Positions 23,161-34,155 of a stretch of 64,000 bases of DNA are shown piece by piece. The notes beneath the pieces were generated by a model. That model had not been told where the DNA came from, did no database searches, and worked only from the letters and a program-made list of their open reading frames with translations. The first letter of the stretch is position 1, and each line of letters begins with the position of its first letter. The translations under genes were made by a program, and so were the position numbers. This stretch comes from Adiantum capillus-veneris (Eukaryota; Streptophyta; Polypodiopsida; Polypodiales; Pteridaceae), in assembly GCA_014529385.2 (NCBI GenBank), contig CM043962.1, positions 50,689,405 through 50,753,404 of the forward strand, read 5' to 3'.

Positions 23161-23389
23161 AGTAAATATATATCGCTTGTTTTACCCACTCTTGTTGCAA
23201 TTCATACCTGATAGTAAGTTTGGATCATTTAAACTTGTAGCTATTTTCAAAGAGCAAGAACGGTTGTTGCAACAAGTAACCTCCTCACTCCTCTCCTCTT
23301 CACACACACGTGTATGCATGTGGGAAGACGTGCGCATGTGTCCAAACGCGTGCGTGCACACACGGATGCATGTGTCCACACTTGCGCGT

Positions 23390-23434
<45 letters not shown>

Positions 23435-24722
23435 ACTTGACAATATTTATCCTTAATTCTACCCACATTTTACAAAGGCTCTTGCATATGAGCAATTATA
23501 AATTGGTTATCTCGGGTCTATCAGTACAATCAAGCTCATGACCAATTAATTTCCATTTATTGGAAACATCTTCCAATGAATTGTAGTTATTGCCTAATTG
23601 TGAATGGAGCCCAAAAAGTGTTAGAAAGTTGGCTTCTTGTGCTAATGGGTCATATTCATAGGCTATGTTTGTCCTCATCTTAAAAAATGGTAATGAGCTA
23701 TTTGAACATCCAGGTCACATAAGGGATGGGGTTAATATCTTGGTGGGTGAGTTTTTACATTCCTCGAAAACATGTAGCTTTGAGGCAAAGTTCGCCATCC
23801 AGCTACCATTTGGGTTTATGAGTGTGTTATTGAACCTTCTCTAACAACTATGAGCTATAAGTAATCGCTACCTTTCCTCGTACAAAAATGAAAATGTATT
23901 GCTCGTTCATTGTTGCCCCTTTTGTATGAAATCTTGTTAAAGAGATAATATCATATCTTTTTTTTGGCAAGGATATGTGCTTAGTAGTGTGATCATGTCC
24001 TCCCTTCCATCCTCTCTTCGATACCATATTCTAGGGTTTTGTTTCTCTTGTACACATGTATTTGGTCTGGCTTTCATTTTTCATCTAGATCTTAGATCTA
24101 GGGCATGCACAACAATATGGCTCTCTCTCTTTCACACATTCTCAACATCATGATGCCTCAACACACACACACACACACACACACAAATGCAACAAAACAC
24201 AAATTTCGTGTATGTATGATACATGGAGATGGAGATAGTCTCAACATTGACCTCAACATTCACAAGCTACAACATTTGATCAATGGAGATATGGATCACA
24301 AATTCTTAGCACAAGTTTGCTAGATCTATTGAGTTCAAACAATTTGGTTATCTTGTCAATTGTGCTCAACATGCTTTGGGTTGTAGCATGTCCACAACCC
24401 TAGGATGGGACCAACGGGTTCTATTCACATTTGTTGAATGGCATACTTTTCATTTTAATCTACTTTATTCTCAATACAATAACACATGGATTTTTGAAAG
24501 GTTTAGACAAAATTGAGTTCGCATGAACAAAACTACAATAACAATTTGTCTCATTTGCTCTTGATTAACACATAGGCAATGAATTTGATGGTTTGATTTT
24601 GGCTTAGAAATGGATCTTATACTCACATTTTCAAACACAAATAAGACTTACTAAGCATGTAACCATGGGTTGCTACACTCTATCCAAAAAGAGCACATTG
24701 GCCAAAAAACAACCAAATAGCC
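23161..24722. other. No gene recognised; CA microsatellites
   Basis: CA runs at 23390-23430 and about 24163-24184. The remaining sequence has only short frames without motifs. Confidence 0.4.
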
Positions 24723-25334
24723 ATGCATTTCATCCGATTGATCTTTGCCATGTATTTCATCCAATTGATCTTTGCGCACAATATCATGAAACGAAAGGTA
24801 AATTGGGAGAAACATCCAAACAATGTAAGCGTTGGCTTGGGATGGGCAAAGGAAAGGGAAACTACACACAAAGAAGAGGCAAATCCCCAAATAAGACCTA
24901 TTTTGCTCTTGCCAGAGGAACACGAGCGGAACTTGGGATGGGCAAAGGAAAGGGAAATTGCACACAAAGAAGTGGCAAATCCCCGAAAAAGACCTATTTT
25001 GAAGGAACACGAGCGGAATGTGGAGATCACTATACAAGGGGCCAACCTACCAAGCGAAAGAAAGAGACCGGCATCATTACAAGTGAAGCTTGCCAAGAGA
25101 GAGAAAACAAGTGTAGCACAAATAGTTGAGCTAGAGGCTATAGTAACAAGATATAAGGCAAAGTATAGATCTCTATCCCCCATCCCTACAATAGAGAATG
25201 ATAGCAAAGAGAGACATCAAAAACACCATTTTTTGGGCCAAAAACCCTCCACTCTCAAAAACCTTCAAGAACAACCCGAAACTCCAATCTCTCTCAATGA
25301 TTCATGTAGCTTCGCCTCCAATGACATACTATAG
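24723..25334 (+). CDS. Hypothetical protein with 32-residue direct repeat
   Basis: A 203-codon open frame from ATG to TAG, longer than its neighbours. A 96-bp unit is duplicated (starting near 24836 and 24932), giving two successive segments beginning LGWAKERE and containing HKE.ANP and RPIL. The unit length is a multiple of three, so the frame is kept. The product is basic and rich in Lys, Arg and Glu, with a possible helical stretch VAQIVELEAIVTRYKAKY after the repeats. There is no signal peptide or recognised domain. It could be a host gene fragment or a transposon-encoded protein. Antisense frames also cross the region, so coding status is uncertain. Confidence 0.3.
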   Translation: MHFIRLIFAMYFIQLIFAHNIMKRKVNWEKHPNNVSVGLGWAKERETTHKEEANPQIRPILLLPEEHERNLGWAKEREIAHKEVANPRKRPILKEHERNVEITIQGANLPSERKRPASLQVKLAKREKTSVAQIVELEAIVTRYKAKYRSLSPIPTIENDSKERHQKHHFLGQKPSTLKNLQEQPETPISLNDSCSFASNDIL

Positions 25335-26320
25335 CTCCAATTCACTCTACAAAAAACCCTACCATCTTCCCTCACCTACTCTCTCTTCCACATCACAACT
25401 ACACACACCACTTTGAAGAGAGGAAACTCCAATCCACTCCCTCACACCCCCAAAAACAAGAAGAAAGAGAGGCAAGACTACATAAGAGCACGCACATAAA
25501 AGCCACTTTCTTCTTTTTCGTAAGAACTCAAAGAGCTGAGTTTTGAACTACGCAGGCATCCCCATGACATTTGTGGCATTTTTTAACCCTTTTGACCAAT
25601 TTTTATAATCTTTTGAGCCATTTCATTACTATTTTTGGCAATATTTCATCCTAAAATGACCTTTCTCCAACCAAAATATCCAGAATAGGCAAGAAAAAAT
25701 TCCAAATTACATTCCAAAACATATTTCAGCTCCCAAGACATAAAACCCCATATGGGTACACTTTCAATGGCCTCTAAATGCATTTCAAACAGTTCGGCTC
25801 GCCAAGTTAGCCATAAGCAATGGCCCGCACATGACAAACTTCCTAGGCAAGATACCAAGTCAACCACATTGGACAACACTTTACATGACATTCTTTTTAC
25901 ATGTTTTAAAGCATCTAAATAAAAAATAAGTTACATATAGGGACAACTTCCAAAAAAATGTACTCAAGCAACTAAAGTCCATACAGGATGTACATTGCAC
26001 GATGTACATCTGCATGACACCATAATCATGTCAAACTTGGCAAAGCAACTACAAAATCAAGAAGCCCAACTCAACTCATCTTTTCCGACTTCCCCTCATT
26101 GTATGCTTCGCAAAGCGAACGAGCCTCAACTTTGATGGTTTGGCATAAAGAATACAATCTTTGACAAGCACAAACTTCAATTCATTCTTGAAGCAACGAA
26201 GTCGGCCTTTGCACCTTGGACTTCACCTTGGAATAGTCCTAAATAATTGAACATGTAGATAGGTGCACAAAATAAATATCAAGATACATACCTCAGAAAT
26301 TGTGATTAGATGTGGCCTAC

Positions 26321-26363
<43 letters not shown>

Positions 26364-27798
26364 GTTGCTTAAACATGCAAACTCACTGCAATGAAAAATT
26401 TCAACACAGCGACAATCTTCCAACAAGCACTTGCAAATGGTTTTTGTGCTATTATAGAATACAAAACCAATCGACAAACAGATTATAAGTTAAAAACCTC
26501 ATAGTTGGATCTCAAGCGGGGCGAGCTATGAAAAACACACAGTCCCCAACAATACGCAAGCTTAAATGTGAAGCAAATTCTTTGCCAACACCTATCCATT
26601 ACTCTATCCATTACTCGTTGATAAAGAGTACCCTTCCAACAGTTCTAAACAAAAGAGATTTCTTAACAAGAGTTGGCACTCAAATAATAACTTGGAAGGG
26701 CCAGACTGAAAAAAATCAACTTTGCCGCACCCTGAAGGAAGTACTCTTGGAACACGTTTGTTTGAATCCTCTCAAACAAACGCATACATGAAATCACAAC
26801 AATGAGATCTCAAAATTATCATATCAGCACCAAATAAGGAAGGACAACATGCCATTGAGAATAACGCTGGGAGCACGAGCTTTTGCTGAAAGGGGAATAG
26901 AATTTGTGGCAACCAAACATGCTGCAAAAAATTAAAGATACAACCGCAAAAGCGTAGAATTTGCAAGACATGTAAAGTGCTGGTAAACCTAAAACTACCA
27001 AGCCTTTTGGTGCCACTTCATCTGCATAACAATCATAACTTTCAGAGCTACATTTTGGATTGCCACAGACATTCAACGTTGCTAGGTGCTTACATATTCT
27101 GTCTCTCCATCGATTCCAAGGTCATGGGCCTGTGAGCAGTTCGGGAAGAACGAGTCTTACCTGCTTGGGCTCAATACAGGATTAATGCATCACCACCAAC
27201 AAAGAGAGAAAAAAGAAAACAAAGTGGCCACACACTCTTCTTTGTCACACAAGCATACAATTTAAAGGCATACAGACATACCTAGATGAATCCAGGATCA
27301 GCCCAGATTCAATATTTGCTCCCACACCCCCACACCACACACACAAAAAAGAGCATACATCAATACAGATGTACACAGATTACAAAAGCACTGCATAGGC
27401 AAAGACCACCCAGCCATACAATGAAACACTTTCCTCCTCATATATAAATGCACTTGAAATTTGACATGCAGGTGCAAGATTTAAGCCCATGCTAGCCAGC
27501 TACACCTCCACATTTGTCACAAACAGTCTTCACCCATAAACTCTTGAGGCCACAGTTAGCTCATGATTGACTCAAACTATATATGCAGCATACAAAGCTT
27601 CATACATGCTCAACAGCACACGATGATCATCCACCATGCTGAAAAGATGGCAATCCGAAACAAAATAAAAAGGTAAGTTTCAACCACAATATCTTGTAAT
27701 TACGCCAACATAAAACAGCCACAGATTGCACTTCTTCCTACTGGGAGGATTATACAAATATCAGATTCTGTACACACTCCACAAATTCTGGATATCAC
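25335..27798. other. No gene recognised; one GA microsatellite
   Basis: GA run at 26323-26361. Several short minus-strand frames occur without motifs. Possible splice-like sites occur (GTAAGC on minus at 27093-27088), but no coherent exon chain was found. Confidence 0.35.
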
Positions 27799-27931
27799 CT
27801 CGTCAGACCGCAGAGGCATTCCAGGCGTCCACATGATCTGGACTACCACCTCCTTAGGTGGCAACAAAGGGACCACATTCTCATGCCCCAAGCTCAAGAT
27901 CAATTCCATCAGAACAGTTTGCTCATCAATC
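27799..27931 (-). CDS. Possible isolated exon of an unknown gene
   Basis: On the minus strand a 133-base open segment lies between an acceptor-like ATCTGCAG and a donor-like GAG/GTGATA. It codes for about 44 residues, including VLMELILSLGHENVVPLLPP and VVVQIMWTPGMPL, with no stop and a composition typical of coding DNA. I do not recognise the family. No neighbouring exon with a matching phase was found, so it may be a captured gene fragment or chance. Confidence 0.25.
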
Positions 27932-28869
27932 CTGCAGATAAAAGGCAATCCTCAAACATCAATATACCCCATGTTTCTGTACAAACAAATTTTTAAGAAC
28001 TCTCACTATTTTTCTTTAGCAAGAAAACAGCGGTGTACTGCTGTCTCTGAAAATTTCCCTGAATATGCCCAAAAAAGAACCTGTAGTACTAACCTGGATA
28101 CAACAAGCCTTCAGAGAGAGGAACGGTCACAAGGCCAAATACTGGAAAGACTACAAAGGCTCTGTAAAAGGGCCAGTTGGCAGTGACCAAGAAATTAAAA
28201 TATTGGCAAGAGGGAGTAAAGAGAGTAACAAGTGCCCCAGCTTTCCTAAGGTGTAACCACTTCTAGCGAGTGGTTGGTAAAACAAACTTTAGTACTTCAA
28301 AAAACCTTAAACAACTCATCAGAATTGACAAAATAGAGTGAAGGGAGATGGAGAAGAAGACCGTTGAGCGTTGGTGACCCTAAAACGGCACTATCAGCAT
28401 CCCCCAAGATGATATACCTTCATAAGTTCAGAAAAGTCTGAACTCACGAATTATAAGAGGGAATAAAGCACTCATAGAACCATAAAAGCAAGGGACAAAA
28501 GAAAAGAAAAGAAAAACAAAAACAGACAAACAAACTAACTAAATCACTTTGTTTGCTACGAAACAAAACTAAATAAAACAAAACATTATTAACTTAAAAA
28601 TGTTTTTAGAAAAAGCATGTGTAAAATAAGTTGACGCAACTTACTTGGCTTAAAACAAGTACTCAACTTTAAGCAAAAAAGAATAAGACATCTTAAAAAC
28701 TTAATCCTAGAAATCAAACTTCACACAACATCTTCTAACGGAACACATTCTTAAGTCCTCGAGTAAAGCTAAATACGAATCGAAAAGTGAATACTACTAC
28801 AAACCTACGAAGAGCAAAGATCCCCCAAGATGATCTCCAAATTGAGTCCTCAGGAAGCCCCCACACTCT
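27932..28869. other. No gene recognised
   Basis: AT-rich sequence. The plus-strand frames 27833-28186 and 28065-28256 have no motif and overlap each other in different frames. Confidence 0.4.
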
Positions 28870-30394
28870 CCTTGATACCGGCCGCCCACTTGAACAGGCG
28901 GTGCAACAAAATCAAAACTGAACCAGAAACAAGAAGCTAAACTTGAAATACCACTAGAGCACGAAGGGGTAGAGTTCCCATCTCAGAAGTACTGGCTCCT
29001 TGACAGGCGCCCCTTGTGGTGTTTCAACTTTCTTCCTATATTAGTGAGCGATCACAATTAAAATTGTGTTGCGAGTCCAGTCACATAATCTCCATTCAAC
29101 TGGGAGCCTGGCCTTTAATTTGTAGGCCCAGGTGTCCCAAAAGCTACAAAATCAAACGCTAATTACAAACTGGCCCAAAAGCGGTGGCCAATAAACCACT
29201 TAGAGCTTCTGCTATAAAAGCTTGCAAATGTTTTGGCACATCAACAGCATGGCTGCCACATCATCATAGTCCATACGGATCATGTGTAAGGTGCAACGGA
29301 CGTAAATGTTGAACTTTGCTCAAGATGAGTGCTCCGAACTGTGCTCAAGGTTCCTTTTACTTACGGAAGGCTCTCCCTTCCGTTCTTTTAGTGAGAGAGT
29401 GCAAATGATCACAAACAAAGTGAAAGACACTGTGAATGAAGGTGCTGAGACTGAGAGAGAGAGAGAGAAGAATACGACACCAAAATGTTGTCAAACCCTC
29501 CTCCGAATGCCCCACTCTCTATGGCGAGAGCGGTTTACTATTGATTGCACATATCTCTACAATGCTTTGGACTTGCCGACGATGTCGACGACGATGAGGA
29601 CGACGACGAGACGGGCAGAAATCTGAAAATGCTAAGGGCTGAAATCTGCAAATCTCTATCTGCTGAATTTTGACTCTATGTCGATGACGATGCAACGACG
29701 GCACGCTGAAAACGCAGATGCTGAAATCTGCGTTTTCCGGGCTGAATCTGCAAACTTGAGCTGATCTAACCGTGCGGCGAGGATCTGCAGCAGGAAGGTG
29801 AGATCTGCGAGGTTTGGGACTTGTTCTGCGGTATCTTGATGCTGAAAACTGAAAACGCTGGTCTAACTGCTAATTCTGTCGCGGAGAATCTACAAAACGC
29901 TGTGTTGTATTGCTGATTCAAAAATGCTAGGGCTGATATGGGCTCTGCTGCAAAAACGCTAAGGCTTCTTTTGGGTCTGCTAATGCCGGGCTTGATCTGC
30001 AACTGCAAACAATGGGCTGAATCTGCACTTGTAGAAAACCTGGCTGTTCTTGGCTGAAAACGCTAGCGCTAGGGTTTCTTATATACTTGCTTATCAAATT
30101 GCCCTACCCACTTTCCCAACAAAAGTCACTTAAAAATAATAAGTGAAAATTGGCTAAAATAGAAAAAAATAGCTCTATGCACTGTAAAAATGCTTCTGAT
30201 GGGTTCTGACTGTAATCTGATGATCATGTTGTGTGCAACCAAAGGATATCCATCTACTCTAAGTGCCTGGACATGCACGATCTGCGAGCAGACTCACAAA
30301 AGTGCCAAAACACTTCCTAAGCTAGGCTAATTGAACTGAACTAGTCATGAAGTAGCTTGTCCACGTACACATAGGGTTAGATGTGCACGTGACA
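28870..30394 (-). mobile_element. Probable 3' LTR of a gypsy-type element
   Basis: On the minus strand it begins TGTCACGTGCAC directly after the purine tract AAAAGGAGGGGA. A TATA box (TATATAAG, plus positions 30078-30085) is followed by AAACCCTAGCGC. The body from about 30050 to 29620 is rich in GCTGAA and ATCTGC units. Near 29006-29019 it carries AAGGGGCGCC, a module shared with other LTRs here. The left (U5) end is not defined because no second copy is present; 28870 is an estimate. Confidence 0.5.
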
Positions 30395-30406
30395 TCCCCT
30401 CCTTTT
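30395..30406 (-). other. Polypurine tract
   Basis: AAAAGGAGGGGA on the minus strand, adjacent to the LTR start TGTCACG. Confidence 0.6.
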
Positions 30407-30640
30407 CAAAGTGAGGTACTGGTACCGAACTGTATGGCGTTGAGGGAGATCACCAACAGCGTCTAGATGAATCCTGGGAAGGACTCTTCGCCGTCCCACT
30501 CTGATGTGTGGGTCATGCGATACTTGGAACTTCATAAAGGTTTGCAACGCTTGCTTCTTTAAGCCGCGCCTAAAAGAAAGATCTCTATGTCCAAAAATCT
30601 TCTCAAAGTCACCAAGGTGATCCAAAGCCTCGAGCGGCTC
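30407..30640 (-). pseudogene. Possible pol 3' end remnant of the gypsy-type element
   Basis: The minus-strand open frame 30625-30377 runs through the polypurine tract into the LTR. Its position immediately upstream of the tract suggests the C-terminal end of an integrase or chromodomain region, but no diagnostic motif is visible (it reads VSHDPHIRVGRRRVLPRI). Interrupted upstream by unrelated sequence. Confidence 0.3.
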
Positions 30641-30749
30641 TTATCCTTGCAAAGATTTGCAAGATTTGAGTGCCCAAATCATGAGCCTACAAGAATATCT
30701 CCATAGCTTGGAGCTCTCTCTCATAACCTACCAAGCCTTGTAAACGCCC

Positions 30750-31027
30750 ACCTTCTATTGGGTATGCACGCCCGGATTCCATAGTGTCTACGCCCGTGAG
30801 AACAAGTCTCAAAGCATGCATTTATAGACCATCAGTTAGTAGAGTTTGCATGAGTAAAAGGTGTGGTTGATATCACCTTTCAAAAACTATGTAAAGACTT
30901 CTTTTTAATGGAATTAGTAGTAGTAGCGTGTTCTCTTTTCTGCAAACTGTGTTGACTTCTTCTCTCTCTCTCTCGTCTTTCTCTGCACGCCCTGCACCAC
31001 CATGGCTCCATAGCCCAAGACCTAACA
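30750..31027 (+). mobile_element. Copia-type LTR end (5' LTR)
   Basis: The right end is set by GACCTAACA at 31027, followed by the primer site. TTTATAGACC near 30825 is a possible TATA region, and a CT run lies at about 30961-30974. The left end is not resolvable; 30750 is approximate. Confidence 0.5.
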
Positions 31028-31029
31028 AC

Positions 31030-31041
31030 TGGTATTAGAGC
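31030..31041 (+). other. Primer-binding site, tRNA-Met type variant
   Basis: TGGTATTAGAGC, one base different from the usual TGGTATCAGAGC, two bases after the LTR end. No gag follows; minus-strand LINE-type sequence begins within a few hundred bases. Confidence 0.7.
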
Positions 31042-31280
31042 CTTACTGGCCTCGGCTCTCGCCTATCGACTCAAACTCGTGTGACACAAAGTCATATGTG
31101 GCTCCTTCAATGCTTCAACTTCGTCTATAGTCATGTGTCTACCTTCGTCAAGAATCTTCGACGATAAAAATTCTTGAAACCACTTCCAACACAAAAACAT
31201 GAACATACCCATTCCATGTAAAGTGACTGGAAAAATTCTAGTCTTCTTTAAAGACTGTGCATGCAATGTAGATGAACATA

Positions 31281-31677
31281 TAGACGGAGTGCCAAACCGT
31301 TAATCAAACACACGCAAACAATGGGGTTTAAACTTGACTTTCTGATCTAAATCAATCAATTGTGGCAAATCACAATGGAAATGCCCATTGCTGTTGGGCA
31401 GGCACCTGAGGACGACTCTGAGTGCCAGGCTGTCGCTGTGGCCCCTCCGGTCGTCGACCACGAACCTGCTGCCATCCCTCCTCCGCTGGAGCCCCAGGCT
31501 CGGAGGGTGGCTCTGCTTGTGTGCTTTGTGTCTCTGCCTGTGGCTGCTGGCCAGCCCCAGCCTGCTGGGGTTGAGTCTGTGGTGTAGGTCGGGGCCTCCT
31601 TCGTGGACAGGCCTTCGCAAGATGACCTATCTGTCGACAAATGAAGCACTAGTTCGGGAGGCCCGAATACTCCACGT
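31281..31677 (-). pseudogene. LINE-type ORF1, C-terminal part with zinc knuckle
   Basis: Minus-strand sequence reads GLPN, a stop (TAG), then CFICRQIGHLAKACP, a CX2CX4HX4C knuckle. A Pro/Gln-rich tail and GWQQVRGRRPEG follow, typical of first ORFs of plant LINEs. It continues the protein whose N-terminal part is at 47981-47265; the two were separated by insertion of LTR element B. No endonuclease/RT ORF follows: sequence to the left changes to a copia LTR. Confidence 0.7.
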
Positions 31678-32322
31678 TGTCGGGGGATATGTGTTCGCTA
31701 CGTGAGCCGGGCAGGCGCCGGGCCTTTGGCTGTGGGAGGTGTGAAAGAGAGAGAACAAGAGACAATGGCAACAATTAATCGAATATTAGTTTGAGTACAA
31801 TTTATCCTTAGACAAGGCGGGCTATTAACAGCGCCGTCACTTGGATCATCTGCTAACCAGGAGTTTACGCTCCCGCTTTACAGAATTAACCGGGCCGTTA
31901 ACTACACCGAACTTATCAGAATGTTAAATCAATTTCTAGGTGATGACGATTATGGAAATTTTCCTCATGTTGCTTCAAATGCCCCGTGGATTTTGCAGTC
32001 TTCAATTCTGCTCACTACCTCAGTTTTCATGCTTCAATTACTGTCAATTATTATGCAGCTTTCTACTTCTTATGCTTTGCATTGGCTTAATTGCCGCTCA
32101 CAGGCTTTAACCTTCTCCTGCTCTTCAATTGCTAGCCGGAACTTTATCCCTTGCTTGCTCTATACACTTGCTTTCCTCTTCCGAGCTCATGCCAACTTCA
32201 TGCAACGCTCCGAGATCCTCTCCTTCTCCAGCACGAGAGCGCCTTTAGCTTTCTTGCTTATGTCCGAGAGCAAGTTCGAGAGAGAGAGAGAAAGAAAGAT
32301 CTTTGGTCCTTTCCTTCGTTCA

Positions 32323-32386
<64 letters not shown>

Positions 32387-32538
32387 TCTCTCCTTTGCTT
32401 TGGTTGCTTCGAAGATGAGAGAGGAAGAGTTCGCCCTTGCTTTGGTTGCTTTGAGGACGAGAGAGGAAGAGTTCGCCCTTGCTTTGGTTGCTTCGAGGAC
32501 GAGAGAGGAAGAGTTCGCCCTTGCTTTGGTTGGATTGC
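31678..32538 (-). repeat. Element B left (3') LTR, first part
   Basis: Collinear with 44743 onward (GGATATGTGTTCGCTACGTG, GAGCCGGGCAGGCGCCGGGC, then TTAACAGCGCCGTCACTTGG). It is interrupted at 32538 by element A and resumes at 40557. Contains a GA run (about 32322-32381) and three copies of a GAGTTCGCCCTTGCTTTGGT unit at 32420-32532. Confidence 0.85.
32534..32538. other. Target-site duplication ATTGC (left)
   Basis: ATTGC precedes element A and is repeated at 40552-40556. Confidence 0.9.
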
Positions 32539-33851
32539 TATAACCGGCCCATACAACGTAGAGGGCGGTACTATTTCAATTACCTGTTAACTTAACACAG
32601 TTGCGTCCAGTAACTAGAATGTCACTGCGCACACGAGACCGACACCCTGTAGGCCCCAAAGACTGGCGCCCCTTTCGGTATTTCTTTATTCAAATTAAGG
32701 TAGACGATCCGACCACTTAGCACAAGCTTTCACAAAGCTGTCCAAACCTGGCGAGGGCTGAAAACGCAGGTTTTCGACCTGATTTTGGCAGCATAACGTC
32801 GCAAAAACCCCTATAGGTCAAAAGCACCTATCTAGGACGGATTCCCTCGCTATCTGGAAGGTTTCTGGTGAGCTGTCACAGAAATTCAGCGGGCTGTAAT
32901 TCCCTGTTTTTCACTGCCGGGTGCCCAAAAGCCTGTACACGCATTCCAAGGCTCTCACGAGGCTCCCCCGAGGTTCCCTTGCAGTTTAGGTGCGAAACCC
33001 TAAACCTGCAGAAAGACACAGCAGGCTGTAATTCACTGTTTCGGATCGTTTTAAGCGGAGCGAACACGCCTACGCGTGTCCCAAGGGCTCCCGCACGCAA
33101 TGGGACAGTTCCCTTGTGAATTGGACGAGTTTTCACGCGAGAAAACTCTCAGAACTCGCAATCTTTCGCGATGGAACTGTGCGTACCTGTGGGGGATTAG
33201 CAATTAGCTAATCCGGTTCCTGCTCAGAAGGCTCTTGCCTTGGCAAACGCGCATAAACCCCCAGAACTGTACATGTTCATCTGAGTAGCCCAACTAGTGG
33301 GGCAATACCATATATGCCAAAGGGGAGAGAGAGATGCACGAGAGCAAGTCATCGCGTTACATGAGACAGAGGAGAAGGCAAGCTTTCCATTAAAGCTGTA
33401 GACCTGCACCCACTACTCACACACACACTGTAGGTCACTTGCCTTGAGCAAAACTCAGCCCCATCCTCAAATGGGCGCCCCCTCCATCTGAGGTGTCCTG
33501 CAAATGGCTCTACAACTGCCAAGTGTCCAGTTTGCCCCGAGTTAATTCCCTAGTTCCCACTCACTTATAAAGTTGTAAGTGACTTTCCGAGTGGCCCAGA
33601 TTTCATTTGGCGGGGCACAAGCTTCCATACTCATCAGAATTCAGTGCTAACTGGCCCGACCAGTCCCCAACTGACCGACCCAGACTCCCGATGTGAGAAA
33701 CCTATTCGACCGCAGCCGTTTCACACTAGCCATGCAATGTCCACTTGCACCTTTTCAAGGGTCTCGGGGAAACAAGTAAAAATAAAAATAAATAAAAATA
33801 TCTAGTACTTATTTATTGAAGGCAACAGGAAAAATACACCTCCTGGTGACA
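32539..33851 (-). repeat. Element A 3' LTR, 1313 bp
   Basis: In element orientation starts TGTCACCAGG and ends CCGGTTATA, thus TG...TA rather than TG...CA. Compared with the other LTR it lacks about 22-25 bases near 32596 and has about 20 extra near 33155. The module around 32651-32690 (AAAGAAATACCGAAAGGGGC on minus) is near its U5 side. Confidence 0.9.
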
Positions 33852-33868
33852 CACCCCACCCTTGAAAT
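33852..33868 (-). other. Element A polypurine tract
   Basis: Minus strand reads CAAGGGTGGGGTG immediately before TGTCACC of the 3' LTR. Confidence 0.75.
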
Positions 33869-34155
33869 ACTGCAAGCGACCTCGCTTGCATGAATACATG
33901 CGGTATCTCCTGATATCACATATATTCTATGATGGGAATCCAAGATATACATGCTTCCGGAAATGTAGCGTTGGACGATTAAACAATCCCACCAACCTGG
34001 CTACGACACATATATCAAGCATAGAAGTCTTCTAGTGTACTCTCAAGCACAAACTTCTCTAGCTAAATTCTCTATGGAAAGAGTAGATACAATTGCTTAA
34101 CTACTCTCTTGAGCATCATGAACCGTGCTCTTGCCTTGCTCCAGAAAAGGCTACA
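33869..34155. other. Element A 3' untranslated region
   Basis: Sequence between the pol stop and the polypurine tract; no motif seen. Confidence 0.6.

Noticed and set aside
31360-31705. Plus-strand Leu/Ala-rich frames
   Set aside because: Antisense of the Pro/Gln-rich tail of LINE ORF1.
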